From NCBI GenBank assembly GCA_903869075.1, contig CAIPXZ010000678.1:1-32511 (forward strand): a stretch of DNA of 32,511 nucleotides, given 5' to 3'. Of this stretch, positions 8,042-16,087 are shown piece after piece (positions within the stretch are counted from its first letter, which is position 1; every line of letters starts with the position of its first letter). The notes beneath the pieces were generated by a model. The model was not told where the DNA came from, did not search any database, and was given only the letters and a program-made list of their open reading frames with translations. The stretch comes from an uncultured Myxococcales bacterium (lineage in GTDB: Bacteria; Myxococcota_A; UBA9042). Made by a program: the position numbers and the translations under genes.

Positions 8042-8825
8042 AATCCAGCCGGGCGTGGCCCCAGGCGTTGTGGTGACAAAAATCGCCGATGTCGCGCCGC
8101 ACGCGCAGGTGCGTGGCCGCGGGCGCGAGCGGGTAGCCGATCCGGCAGCTGAAGCCGATGCGGAAGTGCGCGGGAAAATGCAAGATTGTGCGCACTTCGT
8201 CTTCGACATCGGCGCCGGCGAGGTTGGCGCTGAGCGCGCTGATGATGTGCAAACCCAGACCCAGCGCCGTCGCGGTCAGCCAGAGGTTTTCCATGACGCA
8301 CCCCAAGCTGATGAAGCCCAGCGCGTCGTGCTCGGAGCCCGGCGCGCGCTCGTCGGCGTCGTACACCACGACCAACAGCAGCGGTCCGCCCAGCAGCGTG
8401 TCGTGCAGCGATCGCGCCTCGCTTGGCGCCAGCCGCCCTTCACGCGCGGCTTCGGTGCGCCACGCCGGCGGAAACGTCTCCGCCAGCACGCCGCGTTTGC
8501 GCGCCAAAAACTCCGCATGGCTGAAGGACATTTGCCGGTAGTTCTCGCGGAGGAACGCCGGGCTCACGCCTGAGCGCACGTGGCCGAGACGCGCGATCAC
8601 CGTCGGGTCGTCCACGGCGATGATCGCGAAATTCTGCATGTTGTGCGCCGTCGGCGCCCAGCGCGCCGCCTCCAGCAGCGCCTGCAACGCCGCGTCGGGC
8701 ACCGGCCGCGTCACGTCGAACGGCCCGCGACTTGAATGCCGTTTGAGAATCAGCTGTTGGAGCGGGGCGGCGTCAGGCTTCGCCTCCCCTTGCGCCGTCG
8801 CGGCTGGGTGGGCTTGCTGCACCAT
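8040..8825 (-). CDS. Nitroreductase family protein (FMN-dependent oxidoreductase)
   Basis: This 261-aa protein is predicted to be a flavin-dependent NAD(P)H oxidoreductase of the nitroreductase superfamily. Signature parts are the phosphate-binding start ILKRHSSRGPF (about residues 27-37), LLEAARWAPTAHNMQ with the FMN-ring contacts, and the C-terminal half with LGFISLGCVMENLWLTATALGLG, the usual dimer and flavin segment. An approximately 25-residue polar, Ala-rich N-terminal tail precedes the fold. The start is set by AGGAGG 5 nt upstream of the ATG at 8825. It is the first gene of a pair with the SDR gene, 10 bp apart, so both may act on one carbonyl or quinone substrate (inference). The substrate cannot be read from the sequence. 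Confidence 0.9.
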   Translation of the reverse strand: MVQQAHPAATAQGEAKPDAAPLQQLILKRHSSRGPFDVTRPVPDAALQALLEAARWAPTAHNMQNFAIIAVDDPTVIARLGHVRSGVSPAFLRENYRQMSFSHAEFLARKRGVLAETFPPAWRTEAAREGRLAPSEARSLHDTLLGGPLLLVVVYDADERAPGSEHDALGFISLGCVMENLWLTATALGLGLHIISALSANLAGADVEDEVRTILHFPAHFRIGFSCRIGYPLAPAATHLRVRRDIGDFCHHNAWGHARLD

Positions 8826-8830
8826 GGCTC

Positions 8831-8836
8831 CCTCCT
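8831..8836 (-). promoter_or_regulatory. Shine-Dalgarno AGGAGG of the nitroreductase gene
   Basis: A perfect AGGAGG on the minus strand, 5 nt before ATG 8825, decides for this start over the in-frame ATG at 8900. Confidence 0.8.
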
Positions 8837-8930
8837 GAGCTGTCTGCTCGGCGGCCCGAAGCGCGGGCGCGAACGCAACGAACATAGGTTGCGACGGCAC
8901 GGCGTCAACCTCGTTGCTGGCCGGGTCGCT

Positions 8931-9638
8931 TCACCGTGACCGCCGCCTCAAGGCCTGGCCCGGAGCTGGAGCGACCGCCAGCGACTCCGCCGCCTGCCGC
9001 CCTTGCGCCCACGCCCACGCGTCCACGCGCACGCCGCGGCCGGTGCCCAGCCGCAGCCGATCCTGAATGAACGCTGCCAGCGCCGCGCGTTGCGCCTGCA
9101 CCGCCGGATCGAGCCGCACAAGCGCGTTGGCATCCAGTTCCGCCCGCACCGCACCCGCCACATCCGCCAGCCGCGCCGCCAGCGTCTCGACGCAGCCGAT
9201 GCGAAACGCCTCGTGCCACTGCCGATCCTGACCGGCGCCGTGCGTCGCCGACAGCCACTCCACGCGCGGCACAAGCCACGTCCACAGCGTCGCCACCGCC
9301 GCGCGGTCGCGTTCGCGCCCCACAAGCACCAGCGCGCGGTCCTTGCCGCGGTCGAGCGTATAGGCAAAACAGCCGTTGGCCTCCGCCAGTGCCGTCGCCA
9401 GCACGGTCTTCCAGGTCCGCAGCCGCTTGGACACTTCCAGCGGCGTGTCGCGCGCGTCGGTGATCGGCTCCGCGTCCGCCGCCACCGCTTCCGCCGCGTC
9501 CAGCCACCGCTCCAGCCGATGCCGCGCGATGAGCGTCTGCGCCAGCGCCGCCGCCGCCGCCGCTTCATGGACGTTGGGCGACGTGGCCAGCGCCAGCAGC
9601 TTGCGCACGCGATCGAGCAGGGTGGCGTCGTAGGTCAT
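8931..9638 (-). CDS. DUF2786 domain-containing protein
   Basis: This 235-aa cytoplasmic protein opens with LLDRVRKLLALATSPNVHEAAAAAALAQTL in two parts (about residues 7-36), a helical motif characteristic of DUF2786, in which a KLL-A-A-S-N-EAE-A-A pattern is followed by a central domain. The middle contains ANGCFAYTLDRGKD and LVGRERDRAAVATLWTWL, fitting the region usually found after DUF2786. The C-terminus is basic (ALRRRSR). The molecular function of the family is not established. The ATG at 9638 gives the motif at its usual N-terminal place; sequence upstream in frame is Arg/His-rich and non-protein-like. A 105-bp gap separates it from the nitroreductase gene on the same strand, and it is divergent from trpS. 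Confidence 0.8.
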   Translation of the reverse strand: MTYDATLLDRVRKLLALATSPNVHEAAAAAALAQTLIARHRLERWLDAAEAVAADAEPITDARDTPLEVSKRLRTWKTVLATALAEANGCFAYTLDRGKDRALVLVGRERDRAAVATLWTWLVPRVEWLSATHGAGQDRQWHEAFRIGCVETLAARLADVAGAVRAELDANALVRLDPAVQAQRAALAAFIQDRLRLGTGRGVRVDAWAWAQGRQAAESLAVAPAPGQALRRRSR

Positions 9639-9776
9639 GCGGTCCCGGCGGCGCTGCGGCCGCGGCGGCAGTGTACAGGGCCGCGGCGGATGCGCGAGCG
9701 GCAAGGCGCGTCGCTTGCAAATCCGCCAGAATGTGCTTCCCTTCCCCGCGGCGAACATCGCCCGCACTGAGCCGCC
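9639..9776. promoter_or_regulatory. Divergent upstream region of trpS and the DUF2786 gene
   Basis: This 138-bp gap must hold promoters for both genes. A TTGCAA at 9715-9720 could be a plus-strand -35 box, but I see no good -10 box at the right distance. No terminator-antiterminator or tryptophan-rich leader peptide is visible before trpS. trpS lacks a clear Shine-Dalgarno. Confidence 0.3.
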
Positions 9777-10814
9777 ATGACGCAACCGCCCCGTCTTCGC
9801 TCCCTTTCCGGCATCAAGCCCACCGGCCAGCCGCATTGGGGCAATTATTTCGGCATGATCCAGCCGGCGATCCAGCTGGCGGACGATCACGACGCGTTCT
9901 ACTTCGTCGCCGATCTGCACGCCCTGACGACCGTGCGCGACCGGGAGGCGCTGCAGCGCGACAGCCTCGGCATCACGGCGACGATGCTGGCGGCAGGCCT
10001 GGACCCGGCGCAGAGCACGCTGTGGCGGCAGTCGGACGTGCCGGAAGTGCTTGAACTGGCGTGGCTTTTGGGCTGCGTGACGAGCATGGGCCTGATGGAG
10101 CGCGCGCACGGCTACAAGGACGCCAAGGCCAAGGGCAAGGATCTCGGTTTTGGCGCGTTTGGCTACCCGGTGCTGATGGCGGCCGATATTTTGCTCTATG
10201 ATTCCGACGTGGTGCCCGTCGGCAAAGACCAAGTGCAGCACCTGGAAATGGCGCGCGACATGGCGACCTGGTTCAACGTCGCATTCATGGGCGCGCCGGC
10301 GGGCGGCACGGTCGCGGACGTCAAGTGGGACGGTCGCATGCTGAAGAAACCCGACGCGCTGGTGCAGGCCAAGACGGCGATCGTGCCCGGCGTGGACGGC
10401 CAGAAGATGTCGAAATCGTATGACAATTACATCGCGGTTTTTGCCAGCCAAAAAGAGCTGAAAAAAGGCGTGATGGCCATCAAGACCGACTCGAAAGGCT
10501 TGGAAGAGCCCAAGGATCCAGAGACTTGCAACGTGTTTCAGCTGTACAAGCTGTTCGCCACGCCGGCGCAGCAGGCGGAGCTGGCGGCGAAGTACCGCGC
10601 CGGAAATTTTGGCTACGGCCACGCCAAGCTGGAGCTGTTGGCGCTGGCGGAGGCGCATTTTGGCCCGCAGCGCGCGCGCTATGACGCGCTGATGGCGCGG
10701 CCGGATGACCTGCGGGACATCCTGAAGACCGGTGCGCAGAAGGCCCGCGCCGTGGCGCAGCCGGTGATCGAGCGCGTGCGCGATGCGACGGGCCTGCCGC
10801 CGCGGGCGTGGTGA
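9777..10814 (+). CDS. trpS: Tryptophanyl-tRNA synthetase
   Basis: This 345-aa class I aminoacyl-tRNA synthetase charges tRNA-Trp using ATP. The ATP-binding signatures are present: PTGQPHWGN (residues 15-23, the HIGH-box equivalent) and KMSKS at residues 210-214. The tryptophan-pocket region (FVADLHALT) and the GKDQVQHLEMARD helix are typical of bacterial TrpRS, and the length matches the family. The ATG at 9777 places the first motif at the expected distance from the N-terminus. It is the first gene of an unusually tight series: the next gene starts 3 bp after its stop, and three further genes follow with overlapping start and stop codons. Confidence 0.97.
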   Translation: MTQPPRLRSLSGIKPTGQPHWGNYFGMIQPAIQLADDHDAFYFVADLHALTTVRDREALQRDSLGITATMLAAGLDPAQSTLWRQSDVPEVLELAWLLGCVTSMGLMERAHGYKDAKAKGKDLGFGAFGYPVLMAADILLYDSDVVPVGKDQVQHLEMARDMATWFNVAFMGAPAGGTVADVKWDGRMLKKPDALVQAKTAIVPGVDGQKMSKSYDNYIAVFASQKELKKGVMAIKTDSKGLEEPKDPETCNVFQLYKLFATPAQQAELAAKYRAGNFGYGHAKLELLALAEAHFGPQRARYDALMARPDDLRDILKTGAQKARAVAQPVIERVRDATGLPPRAW

Positions 10815-10817
10815 GCG

Positions 10818-11678
10818 ATGGTGGAGCCGCGCGACGTTGAAATTCTGCCGCCCGACCCGGACTGGCGCCCGCCGCACGAGCAGGTGCGCGTGTACGAGGT
10901 CATCGACGTGCCCGAAGGCGACGGCCCGGCGCGGGTCAAGCCGCAGCGGACCGGCGATGCGCGCATCGTCGCGAAGTGGGCCAAGTGGGCACTGCGCCTG
11001 TACGTTTTGGCGGTCGGCTCGATGCTCGTCGTCTGGCTGTTTGAGCCATTTGGCCCGAACCTGCTCGGCCACGTGACCGGCTGGCTGGAGGCGCAGGGCA
11101 CGCTGGGCAAGGTGCTGGTGGTGGCGGGCGTGGCGATCGGCTGCCCGCTGTTCCTGCCCGTCGGGCCGCTGGCGGTGATTCCCGGCTACGTGTACGGCAG
11201 CGTGGAAGGCACGGCGCTGGCGATCGCCGGGTCGAGCTTGGGCGGGCTGATCAACTTTTACCTGGCGCGCTGGTATCTGGAGCCGCACGTCCACGCGTGG
11301 CTGGACAAGAACCCGACGCCGGCGACGCTGTACCGCACCATCGACGCGCGCGGCGTGCGCATCGGCGTGGGGCTGCGGCTGACGCCGATTATGCACTACG
11401 GTGTGCTGAGCTTTTTGTGCGGCCTCGCGTCCATGCGCTGGTGGCAGTTCGTGCCGGCGATGGCGGTGGGCGGGCTGCCGTGGACGTCGGTGTGGGCGAG
11501 CGTCGGCGAGATGCTGCACGAAGCGCTGAAACCGATTACGCTCGGGGCCTTGGACACCAATCCGTACGCGTGGCCGATGCGCTGGGGCGGCCTCGTGCTG
11601 CTGGTGGCGCTGGCGCTGTGGGTGGGGCGGCTGGCGCGGCGGGATCTGGCAAAAGCGACGGCGGAGGCGCAGCGATGA
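10818..11678 (+). CDS. DedA/TVP38-TMEM64 family membrane protein (VTT domain)
   Basis: This 286-aa inner-membrane protein has about 55 polar N-terminal residues, a first helix (LRLYVLAVGSMLVVWLF), then a VTT-type core. The core shows GCPLFLPVGPLAVIPGYVYG (about residues 110-129), GSSLGGLINFYLARWY and a later LRLTPIMHYGVLSFLCGLA segment, corresponding to the glycine-rich re-entrant loops and the arginine/proline motif of the DedA superfamily. A last helix (GGLVLLVALALWVGRLARR) ends in positive residues. Relatives are implicated in lipid carrier or phospholipid flipping and membrane homeostasis; the specific substrate here is unknown. It begins 3 bp after trpS and its TGA stop overlaps the ATG of the GH31 gene. 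Confidence 0.87.
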   Translation: MVEPRDVEILPPDPDWRPPHEQVRVYEVIDVPEGDGPARVKPQRTGDARIVAKWAKWALRLYVLAVGSMLVVWLFEPFGPNLLGHVTGWLEAQGTLGKVLVVAGVAIGCPLFLPVGPLAVIPGYVYGSVEGTALAIAGSSLGGLINFYLARWYLEPHVHAWLDKNPTPATLYRTIDARGVRIGVGLRLTPIMHYGVLSFLCGLASMRWWQFVPAMAVGGLPWTSVWASVGEMLHEALKPITLGALDTNPYAWPMRWGGLVLLVALALWVGRLARRDLAKATAEAQR

Positions 11679-14395
11679 CGCGATATCCACGATGGCTGAT
11701 GGTGTTTTGCGTGCTCGCGGCGTGCGGCAGCAAGACGACGGGCGGGGAACTGCCGGATTTCAGCGTTGCCGATCCGGATGCAACGGACCTCGCCGACCTG
11801 ACCGATGCGGTGGACGTGACGCCGACAGACGCGACAGCGACCGACGTCGCCACAGTGCCGGTGCCGACAGCGGGCGCGGTGACGCTGACCGCCGGCCAGG
11901 CGTCGCTGGTTGTGGATCGCGATGGGCGCAGGCTGACGCTTGGATGGGCAGGCGCGGCGCGCACGAAGCTGGATCTGAACAAGCTGCGCGTCGGCCGCGT
12001 CAAGACTTGGGATCCCGACTGGAATTACGCGCCGGATGACCTCGCCGGCAACGGTCCGGACGGCCTCAGCTGGCTGCATGTGACGACCGCGGAGTGGACG
12101 CCGCACGTGCTGGCGGGCGGGATTACGGGCGTGACGCTGCTGCTGCATCTGGCTGATGACAAAGGCGTTTCCGGCCCGGACTACCAGTTGGCGATCGAGC
12201 CACGCGCCGACGGCGACTTCCGCGCCACGCTGCAGCCCGCGGACGCCCAGCTGAACGACGATCTGACGCACGACAAGGTGGCGACGGACACGCCAGTGTA
12301 CGTCGACCTCCGCGCGCAAGTACCTGCGTCAGAACGGTTTTATGGCCTTGGCGAGTACTTCGACACGCCCCAGCACCGCGGCAAAGTGCGGCACATGCAG
12401 ATCGTCATCGATACGAGCATCGACGCCGGCTACAACGAGGCGCACGTGCCGATTCCGCTGCTGATCGGCACGCGCGGCTGGGGGCTTTTCGTCGAGGATC
12501 GCCACCCGGGCATCTGGGACGTCGCGGCGGCGCAAGCGGATGAAGTGCAAGCGCTTTTTGCCCACCATCAGACGACGTTTTGGCTGTTTGCTGCGGCGCA
12601 ACCGATTGAAATTACCGGCCATTACACATCCATTACCGGCGCCAACGTGCTGCCGGCGAAGTGGGCGTTTGGTTCGCTGATTTGGCGCAATGAAAACAAG
12701 GACACGGCGGAAGTCCTGACCGACATGCAGGCGATCCGCGACAACGATCTGGCGATTTCCGGCATGTGGCTGGACCGGCCGTTTGACGTCGCCGTGAACA
12801 ATTTTGGCTTTGATCCCAAGAAGTTCCCCGATCCCAAGGCGCTCGTCGACGGCGTCCACGCCAAGGGCATGCGCATGGGCGAGTGGTCGACGCCGTACCT
12901 GGACCCGGGTCCGGGCAATCCCAAGGCGGCACATCGCGATGAGGCGGTGCAAAAAGGCTATTTTGTCACGACGCCGCTGGGCAACGCCGAGACCAAGCTG
13001 TCGCAATGGGGCGCGCCGATCGACTTGACGAACCCGGACGCGCTGGCTTTTTGGAAGTCGCTCGTCAAACAAGCGACGGACGCTGGCATCGAGGGCTGGA
13101 AAATGGACTATGGCGAGGATATCCAAGCGGGAATTCTCACGAGTCGCACGCATTACGGTTTCTTTGATGGCAGCGACGAACGCACGATGCACCACGGTTT
13201 TCACGCCTTTTATCACCGGCCGTACGCCGAGAGCCTGCCGGCGACCGGCGGCTGGCTGCTGAGCCGCGCCGGCTCGTTTGGCGATCAGGTTTATTCCTCC
13301 ATCATTTGGCCCGGAGACTTGTGTGCCAACTGGGCGCACCACGGCGAATGCGACGCGGACGGCACGACGTGCCACACCGGCGGCTTGCCGGCGTCGGTCT
13401 CGGCGTCCATCAGCCTGCCAGCCAGCGGCTACCCGCTTTTTGGCCCAGATACGGGCGGTTACAAGCACGGGCGCGCCGGCAAGGAGCTCTTCCTGCGCTG
13501 GCTGCAGCACTCGGCGTTCTCGGGAATTCTGCAAATTGGCGGCGGCGATCAGCACAATCCGTGGGATTTTGCGGCGTATCCCAGCCCGTATGCCGAAGGT
13601 GGCGTCAGCCAGTTTGATCAGGAAGTGCTGGATACCGCGCGCTATTTCATTCGCCTGCACACGCGGCTGTTTCCGTACATCTACAGCTACGCCCAAAATG
13701 CCCGCGACCACAAGCCGGGCTTGACCCGCGCGCTGGGTCTGCAATTTCCGGAATTGAATGACTTTTACGCCATTGGCGATTTTGAAGCGACCGAGTACGC
13801 GTTTGGCGAGGACCTGCTCATTGCGCCGTTTACGCAGCCCGGCGGCAAGCGCAAGGTTCTGATTCCCAAAGGACAATGGCTGGATTGGTGGACGCACCAG
13901 CCGGTCGGCTTGCCGGACGCGGCGACGGTGATCGATGTGGCGCTGCCGCTCGGGCAGTCGCCGATGTACGTGCGCGCAGGGGCCCTGATTGCGCTGCTGC
14001 GGCCGACGATTGACACGCTGGCGCCCACGACGGACGCGACCGTCGACAGTTTTGCCGGCAAGCCCGGGCGGCTGTACGTGCTGGCGACGCCCGGCAAGCC
14101 CGCGGCGCGGACGCTGTACGATGGCACGCAGCTGTCCTCGACGGCGCTGACTGGCTTTGACCCGGCGGCGTTCTTCTCGGCGCAAAAAGGCAGTGATTTC
14201 AACGTGGATGTCGAATGGCAGTTCTGGCTGGACGCCGCCGCCGCCAAGCCCAAGCCGACCGTCCAAGGCGGCGCGAGCCTCAGCGAAGCCAGCGATGACG
14301 CTACCTGGCAGACCTGCAGCAGCTGCTGGCGCTGGGATGCGGCGACGCACACCGCGGACGTCCGCGTCGCCATGGGCACGGTGTTCAGCCTATGA
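11675..14395 (+). CDS. GH31 family alpha-glucosidase-like lipoprotein
   Basis: This 906-aa secreted glycoside hydrolase has a lipoprotein signal MTRYPRWLMVFCVLAAC (lipobox LAAC, Cys17), then an Asp/Thr-rich linker (about residues 28-59), an N-terminal beta domain, a TIM-barrel and C-terminal beta domains. GH31 landmarks are YGLGEYFDTPQHRG, SGMWLDRPFDV, the nucleophile segment GIEGWKMDYGED with Asp478, and IIWPGDLCANW with Asp548 as the probable acid/base. The 70-residue spacing fits the family. It should release alpha-linked glycosyl residues at the cell surface or in the periplasm; alpha-xylosidase or sulfoquinovosidase activity cannot be excluded. A CSSC pair sits 25 residues from the C-terminus. 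The ATG overlaps the previous stop, and its own TGA overlaps the next ATG, so translation is coupled. Confidence 0.93.
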   Translation: MTRYPRWLMVFCVLAACGSKTTGGELPDFSVADPDATDLADLTDAVDVTPTDATATDVATVPVPTAGAVTLTAGQASLVVDRDGRRLTLGWAGAARTKLDLNKLRVGRVKTWDPDWNYAPDDLAGNGPDGLSWLHVTTAEWTPHVLAGGITGVTLLLHLADDKGVSGPDYQLAIEPRADGDFRATLQPADAQLNDDLTHDKVATDTPVYVDLRAQVPASERFYGLGEYFDTPQHRGKVRHMQIVIDTSIDAGYNEAHVPIPLLIGTRGWGLFVEDRHPGIWDVAAAQADEVQALFAHHQTTFWLFAAAQPIEITGHYTSITGANVLPAKWAFGSLIWRNENKDTAEVLTDMQAIRDNDLAISGMWLDRPFDVAVNNFGFDPKKFPDPKALVDGVHAKGMRMGEWSTPYLDPGPGNPKAAHRDEAVQKGYFVTTPLGNAETKLSQWGAPIDLTNPDALAFWKSLVKQATDAGIEGWKMDYGEDIQAGILTSRTHYGFFDGSDERTMHHGFHAFYHRPYAESLPATGGWLLSRAGSFGDQVYSSIIWPGDLCANWAHHGECDADGTTCHTGGLPASVSASISLPASGYPLFGPDTGGYKHGRAGKELFLRWLQHSAFSGILQIGGGDQHNPWDFAAYPSPYAEGGVSQFDQEVLDTARYFIRLHTRLFPYIYSYAQNARDHKPGLTRALGLQFPELNDFYAIGDFEATEYAFGEDLLIAPFTQPGGKRKVLIPKGQWLDWWTHQPVGLPDAATVIDVALPLGQSPMYVRAGALIALLRPTIDTLAPTTDATVDSFAGKPGRLYVLATPGKPAARTLYDGTQLSSTALTGFDPAAFFSAQKGSDFNVDVEWQFWLDAAAAKPKPTVQGGASLSEASDDATWQTCSSCWRWDAATHTADVRVAMGTVFSL

Positions 14396-14916
14396 GCGAG
14401 CACCACGGCATTCCGCGGGCGCTGGGTAAGCCGCGGCGGGACACGGGCTTGCCGCCGGTGGAGCACGTCCAGGAAAGCTGGCTGCTGGAGCTGCTGGGCT
14501 GGCAGTTGCACGAGCGCTTGCCGGCGAAGCTGGACCTGCACGGCCACCGCGCAACACGGCCGCCGTGTCTCCTCAACAGCCAGAACACATGGATTGCCTT
14601 GGACTTGTTGGCGGCGCTGCGCGACCTGCGCAGCCGTCCCCGCGCGTTCTCGCAGCAGGCCGGGCGCTACGCGGAGCTGATGCGCGGCGCGCAGCTGGAC
14701 GGCAAGCGCGTGCTGCTGGAGCTCGTGGACCCCGACGGCGCGCCGAGCGAGGCGGACCTGAAGCTCGTGGAGGCGCTGGGCAAATACCTCGACGCCGAAA
14801 TCCGCGTGCTGGGACCTGCTGAAATTCAAACGATTTTGGCGAACGCGCAGTATCCCCCGCACCTGTGCGCGCGCAACCCGCTGGCGTGGTTTCACGCGCT
14901 CACGCGGGCGCCGTGA
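14392..14916 (+). CDS. Uncharacterised 174-aa protein coupled to the E1-like gene
   Basis: No known domain is recognised. The product is soluble, without a signal peptide. The N-terminal half has Trp/Leu-rich helices (ESWLLELLGWQLHERLPAK) and a His/Cys patch (LDLHGHRATRPPCLLNSQN). The C-terminal half reads like a beta-alpha-beta fold (KRVLLELVDPDG, then an acidic helix, then AEIRVLGPAEIQTIL), with a final HLCARNP. It has no C-terminal Gly-Gly, so it is not an obvious ubiquitin-like sulfur carrier, and no rhodanese or JAB-protease motif is present. Its ATG overlaps the GH31 stop and its TGA overlaps the GTG of the ThiF-like gene. That tight pairing suggests it is a partner or substrate of the E1-like enzyme (inference). 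Confidence 0.8.
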   Translation: MSEHHGIPRALGKPRRDTGLPPVEHVQESWLLELLGWQLHERLPAKLDLHGHRATRPPCLLNSQNTWIALDLLAALRDLRSRPRAFSQQAGRYAELMRGAQLDGKRVLLELVDPDGAPSEADLKLVEALGKYLDAEIRVLGPAEIQTILANAQYPPHLCARNPLAWFHALTRAP

Positions 14917-15566
14917 CGCGCGTCGCGCTCGTGGGCTGCGGCGGTCTCGGCGTGCCGGCGGCGTGGACGCTGGCGCTGGGCGGAAAACGGCAGTTCCGCC
15001 TGGTGGACGCCGACGTCGTCGAGGAATCCAACCTGCATCGCCAAGTGCTCTATACGACTGCGGATTTTGGCCTGCCAAAAGGGGCGCAGCTGGCGGCGCT
15101 GCTGCGCGAACGTTTTGCCGCGGATGTTGAATTCGTGCCGGCGCGGCTGGATGCCGCCAACGCCGCGACGCTGCTGGAGGGCTGCGACGCGGTGTTGGAA
15201 GGCAGCGACGACGCGCTGGCGAAATTTGCCGTCAATGACTGGGCAGTCGCTCGCCCGCGGCAGCGCACGGCGGTGATCGCTGCGGCGATCGGCCGGCGCG
15301 GCCAGTGGTTTGCCGTGACGCCGCGCTCGAGCTGCTACCGCTGCCTGTTCGAGGCGCCGCCGCCGCCCGAGAGCCTGGCGACTTGCGCGATCGCCGGTGT
15401 GCTGGGACCAGTGACGGGGCAGGTTGGCGGCTACGCGGCACAAGCGCTGCTGCACGCGCTGGCCGATCAGGCGGACGCCGCGGCCGGTGCATTGGTGCGG
15501 TTGTCGCCGCGCGGTTTGCAGCGGACGGCGGTGGCGGCCGCCGCGGATTGTCGTTGCCATACCTAG
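14913..15566 (+). CDS. ThiF/MoeB-type E1-like adenylyltransferase (short form)
   Basis: This 217-aa protein is of the family that adenylates the C-terminus of ubiquitin-like proteins such as MoaD and ThiS. Seen are the Rossmann loop VGCGGLGVPAAW (from residue 6), the acidic-strand motif LVDADVVEESNLHRQVLY, the lysine in GLPKGAQLAALL, DAVLEGSDDALAKFAVND, and the TCAIAGVLGPVTGQVGG loop with the conserved Cys158. Zinc ligands are the CYRC pair (Cys141, Cys144) and a shortened C-terminal Cys-Arg-Cys (Cys213, Cys215) instead of CxxC. It lacks the about 25-residue N-terminal arm usual in MoeB/ThiF and has no rhodanese domain. GTG 14913 overlaps the preceding TGA. The partner carrier protein is not obvious nearby. 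Confidence 0.88.
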   Translation: MTRVALVGCGGLGVPAAWTLALGGKRQFRLVDADVVEESNLHRQVLYTTADFGLPKGAQLAALLRERFAADVEFVPARLDAANAATLLEGCDAVLEGSDDALAKFAVNDWAVARPRQRTAVIAAAIGRRGQWFAVTPRSSCYRCLFEAPPPPESLATCAIAGVLGPVTGQVGGYAAQALLHALADQADAAAGALVRLSPRGLQRTAVAAAADCRCHT

Positions 15567-15673
15567 TGTTGTCGCGACATTGCGCCGATTTGGCGTGACA
15601 TGCGCGGTAGTGAGACAAAATCTGTCACACTGGGTATCCGGTTCCTTGCATTGGCGCTAGAATCCTCCTATTG
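15567..15673 (+). promoter_or_regulatory. Upstream region of the phosphorelay operon with palindromes
   Basis: This 107-bp gap precedes the receiver gene. It holds a perfect 10-bp palindrome TGTCGCGACA (15570-15579), an imperfect 19-bp palindrome GTGAGACAAAATCTGTCAC (15610-15628), and a short hairpin around CGCCGATTTGGCG. A TAGAAT at 15658-15663 resembles a -10 box at five of six bases, but no good -35 box is found and it lies only about 10 nt before the ATG. The palindromes are candidate operators; no regulator is identified. Confidence 0.4.
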
Positions 15674-16087
15674 ATGCGCACCCACACTGGCACAACCTTG
15701 TCGCAAGCTGATCGCCCGCTGGTGCTGATCGTCGACGATTCCGTTGACGTCGTGCGGCTTCTGGCGCTGATTTTGGCGGAGACCTGCGACGTCATCTTCG
15801 CGACGTCGGGCGCGCAAGGCTTGGAACTGGCGCGGGCGCGACTGCCAGCGCTTGTGCTGCTTGACTTGGAAATGCCGGGGCTGGACGGCCGCGCGGTGTG
15901 GCAGCTGCTGCGCGAAGGCGCGGCGACCCGCGCGATCCCGGTGGTCTTTGTCTCGGCCGAGGACCCGCGGCACGGACCGCCGGCGGATCCTGACCTGCAG
16001 TCTGTTGGGTGGATCGCCAAACCATTCAGCGGGTTGGATGTGCAGGCAGCGGTCCGCGCGCGGCTGGCCGGAGAGACGCTGCCATGA
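15674..16087 (+). CDS. Single-domain response regulator (receiver only)
   Basis: This 137-aa protein is one CheY-like receiver with no output domain. Conserved residues are the acidic pair Asp21-Asp22 in LIVDDSVDVV, the phospho-acceptor Asp64 in LLDLEMPGLDG, the Ser of VFVSAED and the Lys of IAKPF. A 12-residue polar N-terminal extension precedes the fold. The ATG at 15674 is used; a TTG directly before it is also in frame. Its TGA overlaps the ATG of the hybrid kinase gene (ATGA), so it is likely a dedicated partner in the same phosphorelay, either taking phosphate from the kinase HPt domain or acting as a diffusible intermediate. The downstream target is unknown. Confidence 0.92.
   Translation: MRTHTGTTLSQADRPLVLIVDDSVDVVRLLALILAETCDVIFATSGAQGLELARARLPALVLLDLEMPGLDGRAVWQLLREGAATRAIPVVFVSAEDPRHGPPADPDLQSVGWIAKPFSGLDVQAAVRARLAGETLP

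Noticed and set aside
12329-14350. Minus-strand frame of over 670 codons over the GH31 gene
   Set aside because: Arg-rich shadow of a well-supported GH31 coding sequence.
15600-15660. Sigma-54 promoter before the receiver gene (TGGGTATCC...TTGC)
   Set aside because: The GG and GC elements are 14 bp apart instead of the required 10, so it does not fit the -24/-12 pattern.
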